A stretch of 64,000 nt of DNA from Acinetobacter proteolyticus (lineage in GTDB: Bacteria; Pseudomonadota; Gammaproteobacteria; Pseudomonadales; Moraxellaceae). Where the stretch lies: the NCBI RefSeq assembly GCF_000367945.1, contig NZ_KB849179.1, positions 2,725,592 to 2,789,591 on the forward strand, in the 5' to 3' direction. A model generated the notes under the pieces. That model was not told where the DNA came from. It saw nothing but the letters and a program-made list of their open reading frames with translations, and made no database searches. Made by a program: the position numbers and the translations under genes. Below, piece after piece: positions 58,326 to 64,000 of this stretch (position 1 is its first letter; the number at the start of each line of letters is the position of its first letter).

Positions 58326-58739
58326 TTAAGTCATTTTGATGGTAATCACGAACAGTAAAATTGGACAAAGCAGAGAGAAAAACCAGATGATTGAACGTAA
58401 TGTCGCAAGATTGGCTAAATAGCAAATGCCATAAATAACGCGAAATACAATATAGGCCCAGCCCAGGGTCAGAATAAAGCGTTCTGGTACCACCATATAT
58501 TCAGCCATCAAGATCGCAGCAATAAACAAAGGTAAGCTTTCAAAACTGTTTTGCTGTACTGCATTGGCGCGTGCCGACAAACCGGTGGTTTTGGCGAGAA
58601 ACTCACGTGGGTTCCGATTATCTTTTGCTTGAAAACCACCTTTTGATTTCGCAATCAAGGTAAATACATACGGCAACAAACATGCGACTATAATCATCAA
58701 TATAATGCCGCTAATACCTTGCATGCTGAGATCCATCAT
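58326..58739 (-). CDS. MAPEG family membrane protein
   Basis: 137-residue protein with four membrane helices. The motif NPREFLAKTTGLSARANAVQQNSFESLPLFIAA is the bacterial MAPEG signature (relatives of glutathione-conjugating and eicosanoid enzymes). The activity of the bacterial members is mostly unknown, so no reaction is claimed. It lies on the same strand as ppa, 115 nt upstream of it. Confidence 0.85.
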   Translation of the reverse strand: MMDLSMQGISGIILMIIVACLLPYVFTLIAKSKGGFQAKDNRNPREFLAKTTGLSARANAVQQNSFESLPLFIAAILMAEYMVVPERFILTLGWAYIVFRVIYGICYLANLATLRSIIWFFSLLCPILLFVITIKMT

Positions 58740-58874
58740 TTGAAGTTCTTCTGATCATGCTATCATAATCTATAATTTATTGAACTTTCATTTGTGCTTG
58801 TTCAACAAGCGTTTCTTTTACACCGCGTTTTTGTGTAAAAGTTGTGTTTTTTCATACAGTTTTAAGGTCAATCT

Positions 58875-59267
58875 ATGCAGCAACAAGATCAAAAAGAAAT
58901 GTTTGATGTTCTGGCACAGCAACGACAACATCAGCTTTTGGTTGATCGTGTATTGAAAGTCGTGCTTCCAATCATGGCATTTTTACTCAGTGTGATTTGT
59001 GCAAATCTGAATTGGCAGTCGACCTTGGGTACTTTTGTGATCCTCAGCATTGCCTTTTATGCGGTCGGTATTTACCGTTTGACCCTGTGGCACTGGCTCG
59101 CAGTGATTGTGCTGTATGCAGTTGCTGATAATTATTTTAGCTTTAATGGCATTGATCCAACCCGTTTACGTTTCCAACTGGCAACTATGGTGGTGTTTGT
59201 CGGTATTGTAGGCATAGGTCGTCCTTATATCGATCGCTGGTTAATGAAATCAAATCGTACTAAATAA
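58875..59267 (+). CDS. Small four-helix membrane protein of unknown function
   Basis: 130-residue protein with a hydrophilic, Gln-rich N-terminus (about 1-25) and about four predicted membrane helices (28-45, 51-66, 72-87 and 103-120). No family is recognised and no conserved catalytic motif is seen. It is divergent from the MAPEG gene. Its stop codon lies in the left arm of a 54-bp perfect palindrome shared with fadD. Confidence 0.65.
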   Translation: MQQQDQKEMFDVLAQQRQHQLLVDRVLKVVLPIMAFLLSVICANLNWQSTLGTFVILSIAFYAVGIYRLTLWHWLAVIVLYAVADNYFSFNGIDPTRLRFQLATMVVFVGIVGIGRPYIDRWLMKSNRTK

Positions 59268-59317
59268 ATCCAAATAAAAAAGCGCCGCAATTGCGGCGCT
59301 TTTTTATTTGGATTTAT
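59264..59317. terminator. 54-bp perfect palindrome, bidirectional terminator
   Basis: A continuous, loop-free inverted repeat of 27 bp per arm, centred on GCGCCGCAA/TTGCGGCGC with flanking A6/T6 and outer ATAAATCCAAAT/ATTTGGATTTAT. It separates the convergent unknown membrane-protein gene and fadD. Confidence 0.88.
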
Positions 59318-59319
59318 GC

Positions 59320-60999
59320 TTAAGCGGGTTTACGTAAATCTTTACGTAAGATTTTACCTACGTTAGATTTCGGTAATTCTTCCATAAACTCAACATAACG
59401 TGGGCACTTGTAACCTGTTAGGTTTTGTTTTGCATAAACAATAATTTCTTCAGTGGTTAAAGATGGATCTTTTTTCACGATGAATAATTTTGGCACTTCA
59501 CCTGATTTTTCATCAGGTACACCAATCGCAGCCACTTCCAATACTTTTGGATGTTTGGCAATGACTTCTTCAATTTCGCTTGGGTAAACGTTAAAACCAG
59601 ACACCAAGATCATGTCTTTCTTACGGTCAACAATCTTCACATAACCACGTGAATCCATCACACCGATATCACCAGTGCGGAAGTAATTGTCAGCCGTCAT
59701 CACTTTCGCAGTTTCATCTGGACGGTTCCAATAACCCTTCATCACTTGTGGGCCACGGATCGAGATTTCGCCTTGTTCACCCAATGCAACTTCGTTACCG
59801 TCATCATCCAAAATCGCAACTTCGGTTAATGGCAATGGAATACCAATGGTGCCACTGAATTCAGTTGTTGCAGGTGGATTCGCTGTTGCAACTGGAGACG
59901 TTTCAGATAAGCCATAACCTTCGATAATGGTTGTGCCTGTGATCTTTTTCCATGCTGCTGCAGTCGATGGCAATACTGCCATACCACCACCCATCGCCAT
60001 CTTCAGATTGCTATGGTCAAGCTGTTTGAATTCTTCATTATTCACCAAAGCATTAAACAAGGTGTTTACGGCTGGGAAGAATGAAGGTTGATATTTACGT
60101 AATTCACCTACAACTGCTGGTAAGTCACGCGGATTTGGGATCAAGATATTGGCTTGACCTTTATACATACCGTAAAGCGCACACACCATGAATGCAAAGA
60201 TGTGATACAGCGGTAATGCACAAACGATGCGATCACCTTTAGCACTATCAGAAGCACCAAATTTACTTGAGAAAATCGCTTCACACTGCAGTAAGTTCGC
60301 GACAAGGTTACGATGCGTCAATTCAGCACCTTTAGAAACACCTGTGGTGCCACCCGTATATTGCAGTACTGCAGTATCGCTTAAAGTTAAGCTTGGACGT
60401 TTATAATTGCTTGGATTGGCTTTATTTAATGCAGCATTAAATTTGGTATGGCCTGGGATATTCCATGCAGGAATTTGCTTACGTACTTTACGTAAAACAA
60501 AGTTGACCAGTGTCCCTTTTAAGGTACCTAACATATCACCCACAGAAGCCACCACAACATGCTTCACAGGTGTTTTACCAATAATGCTTTGATAAACGCT
60601 GGCAAAGTTTTCAATGATCACCAACGCTTCAGCACCAGAGTCATTCAATTGATGCTCAAGCTCACGCGCTGTATACAGTGGGTTCACGTTTACAAGCACT
60701 AAACCTGCACGGAACACACCTAAAGCCACCACTGGATATTGGAAAACGTTCGGCATCATCACCGCAACACGTGTTCCTTTTGCTAAACCTAAGCTTTGTA
60801 AATAAGCAGCGAATTTACGGCTAGCGACTTCTAATTCATTAAATGTTAAAACTTTATCCATGAAGATAAAGGCATCGCGTGAACCAAATTTTTGGAAATT
60901 GCGTTCAAAAATATCAACAAGTGAGGTGTTTTCAGCAGGCAGTTCAACTGTTTCTGGAATTCCTGTCTTTTGGTATTCAGCAAACCAAATCTTTTCCAT
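59320..60999 (-). CDS. fadD: Long-chain-fatty-acid--CoA ligase
   Basis: 559-residue adenylate-forming enzyme that activates fatty acids to acyl-CoA for beta-oxidation and lipid use. ATP/AMP motif YTGGTTGVSKGAELTHRN, EGYGLSETSP, the hinge DRKKDMILVSGFNVYPSEIE and the C-terminal catalytic Lys in PKSNVGKILRKDLR. The start follows GGAG by about 11 nt. A short palindrome lies 36-48 nt upstream and could be an operator. Confidence 0.94.
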   Translation of the reverse strand: MEKIWFAEYQKTGIPETVELPAENTSLVDIFERNFQKFGSRDAFIFMDKVLTFNELEVASRKFAAYLQSLGLAKGTRVAVMMPNVFQYPVVALGVFRAGLVLVNVNPLYTARELEHQLNDSGAEALVIIENFASVYQSIIGKTPVKHVVVASVGDMLGTLKGTLVNFVLRKVRKQIPAWNIPGHTKFNAALNKANPSNYKRPSLTLSDTAVLQYTGGTTGVSKGAELTHRNLVANLLQCEAIFSSKFGASDSAKGDRIVCALPLYHIFAFMVCALYGMYKGQANILIPNPRDLPAVVGELRKYQPSFFPAVNTLFNALVNNEEFKQLDHSNLKMAMGGGMAVLPSTAAAWKKITGTTIIEGYGLSETSPVATANPPATTEFSGTIGIPLPLTEVAILDDDGNEVALGEQGEISIRGPQVMKGYWNRPDETAKVMTADNYFRTGDIGVMDSRGYVKIVDRKKDMILVSGFNVYPSEIEEVIAKHPKVLEVAAIGVPDEKSGEVPKLFIVKKDPSLTTEEIIVYAKQNLTGYKCPRYVEFMEELPKSNVGKILRKDLRKPA

Positions 61000-61034
61000 A
61001 ATGCCATTATCTCCGAGTGGTAATCCTTAAAAAT

Positions 61035-61047
61035 GTAACAACGTTAC
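61035..61047. promoter_or_regulatory. Short palindrome upstream of fadD
   Basis: GTAAC, AAC, GTTAC: a 5-bp inverted repeat centred about 42 nt before the fadD ATG. It is the kind of site a TetR- or GntR-type fatty-acid regulator would use, but the regulator is unknown and such a short repeat may be chance. Confidence 0.3.
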
Positions 61048-61155
61048 GTCCATGACAAAACATTTTTTTTAACTTTTTGAATTGCCCTGTCAATCTATTC
61101 AAACAATATGAATACATTGCCATATATAACGTATTTGTATCACAGAATACTAGCC

Positions 61156-63375
61156 TTATCTCTGAATGAAGAGTCTATTTGCTTTTTGATATCCACGTGG
61201 TAAAAGTTGCCCCTTTGTTGCTCTTTTTCCTAGATATTTTTGGAGATCGTCCCCTTTCAGTTTTAGATGCTGTTGTCCTGCAGCGACTTGGATTATTTCA
61301 TCTAAACTCAGGGTTGTCATGGATAAAATTTGCTCTTTTTCATCAAGTTGTATCAACTTGTTACCTTTACCTTTATTCAGAACAGGAAGTTCTGCTAAAT
61401 CAATAATCAGTAAACGCCCTGATGAACTGAGGATCGCAACATGGGTTGCTTGCTGAATTGGCAGCAATGGTAAAGCCGTTCCTTTATCTGCAACCGTCAA
61501 GAATGCCTTACCAGCTTTGGCATTGGTATCCAATTGTGCAGCTTGGGTTTTAAAGCCATAACCTTTAGAACTGACCGCAAGTAATTCATTATTATCGTCA
61601 TCAATAAAGACTTGGATAAATGAAACACCACTGGCTGGAGACAGTTTTGAACTAAGCGGTTCACCTAAGCCACGCGCTGACGGTAAGCTACTAATTGGCA
61701 AGGCATAACTACGCCCTGTTTCATCCAAGAAGTACACCCGCTGATTGGTTTTACCCACAGCATGACTTAAATACTGGTCGCCCGCTCGGAAGTTGAGATT
61801 AGCAGCATCCACTTCTGCACCCTTGGCAGCGCGGACCCAACCTGCTTCCGATAGCACCACGGTCACCGCTTCGGCTGGCATCAAATCTTGTTCTTTAATC
61901 TGAACCGCATCTGCACGGGCAACGATTGGTGAACGGCGATCATCACCGAACTTTTTCGCGTCTTCTTTTAACTCGCCGATAATAAGATTTTTCAATGATT
62001 CAGGATTTGCCAATTGCTCACGAATAATGGCAGCTTTGGCTTCCAGTTCTTCTTGCTCACGGCGAATTTCCATTTCTTCAAGTTTGGCTAAATGGCGAAG
62101 CTTGAGTTCTAAAATGGCTTCGGCTTGAATTTCATCAATACCAAAATGCTGCATCAATACAGGTTTTGGCTGGTCTTCTTCACGAATAATCCGAATCACG
62201 GTATCAATATCTAAGTAGGCAATTAAAAGACCTGCCAAGATATGTAAACGCTTTTCAATTTTGGTTAAATGATATTGCAAACGACGGGTCACGGTTTGCT
62301 TACGAATCTCAATCCACTCGAGAAGAATACGGCGAATCGATTTCACCTGTGGGCGGCCGTCGGCCCCAATCATGTTCAGGTTGACACGGTAGCTAGATTC
62401 TAAATCTGTAGTGGCAAATAAGTGACTCATCACTGTTTCAGCATCGACACGATTAGAACGCAGCACAATCACCAAACGGGTGGGATTGGCATGATCGGAT
62501 TCATCACGAACATCACTGACCAAAGGCAATTTCTTGGCAATCATCTGGTCTGCGATCTGGGTAATCACTTTGGAACCCGAAACCTGATAAGGCAGTTCAG
62601 TAATCACAATCTCATTTTTGTCGACCGTATACACGGCACGCATACGATAACTACCACGGCCTGTGGTTTGAATTTTCAGTAATTCTTCAGGCGGCGTAAT
62701 AATTTCTGCTTTGGTCGGTAAATCTGGTGCAGGAATATATTCTGCTAATTTTTCATCTGTGGTTTCAGGGTTACGAATCAGCGCAATCGTGCCTTTCACC
62801 ACTTCACGCAAGTTATGCGGCGGGATATCGGTTGCCATCCCCACCGCAATCCCCGTCGTACCGTTCAGCAAGATATTCGGCACACGTGCAGGCAGCGTGA
62901 TGGGTTCTTTCATTGAACCGTCAAAGTTATCCTGCCATTCGCTGGTGCCCTGCCCGAGTTCGCTCAGCAATAATTCACTATAAGCCGAAAGTTTAGCTTC
63001 GGTATAACGCATGGCCGCAAATGATTTTGGATCATCTGGCGAACCCCAGTTGCCCTGACCTTCAACCAGTGGATAGCGATAGCTAAATGGCTGTGCCATC
63101 AACACCATCGCTTCATAACAGGCTGAGTCACCATGTGGATGGTATTTACCCAATACGTCACCCACGGTACGTGCCGATTTTTTCGGTTTGCCTGTCGATT
63201 TCAAGCCGAGCTCGCTCATCGCATAGACAATACGGCGCTGTACAGGCTTTAAACCATCACTGATATGGGGCAATGCACGATCCATAATCACGTACATGGC
63301 ATAGTTCAAGTAAGCCTGCTCAGTGAATTCGGCTACGGAACGGTTTTCTGTTGCATGATGTGCAAGGCTGGTCAT
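61156..63375 (-). CDS. parC: DNA topoisomerase IV subunit A
   Basis: 739-residue type IIA topoisomerase subunit that decatenates daughter chromosomes with ParE. Catalytic Tyr124 lies in [11 protein letters not shown], and the N-terminal domain and coiled coil are complete, followed by the C-terminal beta-pinwheel. The quinolone-resistance region [15 protein letters not shown] has Ser84 and Glu88, the wild-type residues. parE is not adjacent. Confidence 0.96.
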   Translation of the reverse strand: MTSLAHHATENRSVAEFTEQAYLNYAMYVIMDRALPHISDGLKPVQRRIVYAMSELGLKSTGKPKKSARTVGDVLGKYHPHGDSACYEAMVLMAQPFSYRYPLVEGQGNWGSPDDPKSFAAMRYTEAKLSAYSELLLSELGQGTSEWQDNFDGSMKEPITLPARVPNILLNGTTGIAVGMATDIPPHNLREVVKGTIALIRNPETTDEKLAEYIPAPDLPTKAEIITPPEELLKIQTTGRGSYRMRAVYTVDKNEIVITELPYQVSGSKVITQIADQMIAKKLPLVSDVRDESDHANPTRLVIVLRSNRVDAETVMSHLFATTDLESSYRVNLNMIGADGRPQVKSIRRILLEWIEIRKQTVTRRLQYHLTKIEKRLHILAGLLIAYLDIDTVIRIIREEDQPKPVLMQHFGIDEIQAEAILELKLRHLAKLEEMEIRREQEELEAKAAIIREQLANPESLKNLIIGELKEDAKKFGDDRRSPIVARADAVQIKEQDLMPAEAVTVVLSEAGWVRAAKGAEVDAANLNFRAGDQYLSHAVGKTNQRVYFLDETGRSYALPISSLPSARGLGEPLSSKLSPASGVSFIQVFIDDDNNELLAVSSKGYGFKTQAAQLDTNAKAGKAFLTVADKGTALPLLPIQQATHVAILSSSGRLLIIDLAELPVLNKGKGNKLIQLDEKEQILSMTTLSLDEIIQVAAGQQHLKLKGDDLQKYLGKRATKGQLLPRGYQKANRLFIQR

Positions 63376-63490
63376 TTCAGCGAGTCATCCAAAATCATTT
63401 ATTATCGTCAATGTTTTGTATGCTATGTGGATGAAGGCGTTGTGACAAGCCCTTGTTGTTGTTTAAACGTCAAATGGTGTCTTGTTAAGC

Positions 63491-64000
63491 TTAATGCAAC
63501 ATATTCAATAGAATTTCTGATGCTGGAAACCAGCCATTTTTCTCCGCCTTTTTTAACCACTCTCTAGCGACTTCGTCATCTTTCTCAACATAAAGTCCCT
63601 TTAAATAAAAAAGACCCAAGCTAAACTGAGATGCTGCAATTGCGTGATTGGCTGCGGCAGAATAAAACTCAAAGGCTATTTTTAAATTTTTTGCAACGCC
63701 AGTGCCATTTTCATATTTATCTGCAAGATTATTAATCGCAGGCGGAAACTGCTGCTGTACGGCTTTCTCATAATATTTTAATGCAAGATCAATATCCAAA
63801 TGTTCATCTTCATTCGAACCTGAATAGTAAACACCTAACAGATATAAAGCCGCAGCATTACCTTGTTCAGCAAGTGCCTCAAGCTCTTCAGTATAAATCA
63901 TATCATTTTCATTATAGATGGGTTGCGCCATCCAAGTTGAAGCCCAATTATATTCAGCAACAAGTGATTGATTATAAGTAGCAGCAATCCATAACCAATT
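63491..64000 (-). CDS. Sel1/TPR-repeat protein, 5' end beyond the window
   Basis: Helical-repeat protein with Sel1-like units (AALYLLGVYYSG, ALKYYEKAVQQQFPPAINNLADKYENGTGV, AFEFYSAAANHAIAASQFSLGLFYLKGLYV, AREWLKKAEKNGW). Sel1 repeats are protein-binding scaffolds; the partner is unknown. The reading frame stays open to the right edge (WLWIAATYNQSLVAEYNWAS precedes the first Met). The Met at 63931 has no ribosome-binding site, so the gene probably starts outside. If it did start there, it would be 146 residues. Confidence 0.65.
   Translation of the reverse strand, partial: NWLWIAATYNQSLVAEYNWASTWMAQPIYNENDMIYTEELEALAEQGNAAALYLLGVYYSGSNEDEHLDIDLALKYYEKAVQQQFPPAINNLADKYENGTGVAKNLKIAFEFYSAAANHAIAASQFSLGLFYLKGLYVEKDDEVAREWLKKAEKNGWFPASEILLNMLH

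Overview
The window looks like a piece of chromosome from an Acinetobacter species (Moraxellaceae, Gammaproteobacteria). The base composition is AT-leaning. The proteins read as Acinetobacter-type orthologues, and several gene strings match Acinetobacter/Pseudomonas synteny: argH-algZ-algR-hemC-hemD-hemX-hemY, dksA-gluQ, gacA beside pilS-pilR, and comM between an OprD-type porin and a rib cluster. No rRNA, tRNA, prophage, transposase gene or CRISPR array was seen. This is mainly core genome, and the species cannot be fixed from the sequence alone.

Layout. 0-5 kb: type II secretion genes gspN-gspC-gspD with an FHA-domain gene, and an H-NS-type gene. 5.5-11.7 kb: haem biosynthesis operon (hemC-D-X-Y plus a thioesterase) downstream of the AlgZ/AlgR-type two-component pair. 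11.7-16.7 kb: argH, yggX, a candidate small RNA, phoU, and thiC behind a TPP riboswitch. 16.7-20.2 kb: nudF-cpdA and dksA-gluQ. 20.2-25.8 kb: ftsW-murD and a Fur-type feoAB iron-uptake operon. 25.9-31.8 kb: xerC, a lipoprotein DsbC, hom, thrC and pbpG. 32-42.8 kb: gacA, pilS-pilR, a C-terminal processing protease, gpmI, lptF-lptG, pepA-holC. 42.8-50.7 kb: an unknown coiled-coil gene, ribE, glpF, a solitary adenine methyltransferase, ribD, nrdR, amt and glnK. 50.9-64 kb: ubiK, an intact comM, two paralogous TorF-type porins flanking a TSUP transporter, an OprD-type porin, ppa, a MAPEG gene, fadD, parC and a Sel1-repeat gene that runs off the right edge.

Non-coding signals stand out more than the genes. 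Three copies of a 205-266 bp MITE-like element have matching terminal inverted repeats and TA target duplications. Two of them sit exactly inside stop codons, changing TAA to TAG without altering the protein. A second family of short GC-rich palindromic repeats occurs four times, always between co-directional genes. The thiC leader shows mutually exclusive pairings that explain translational control. Sigma-54 (-24/-12) promoters precede both TorF porins and amt, which suggests a shared nitrogen-type or other RpoN-dependent control. A promoter, hairpin and terminator between yggX and phoU outline an undescribed small RNA of about 86 nt. I found no clearly novel multi-gene system; the best candidates for new biology are the MITE family, the small RNA and the sigma-54 porin pair.
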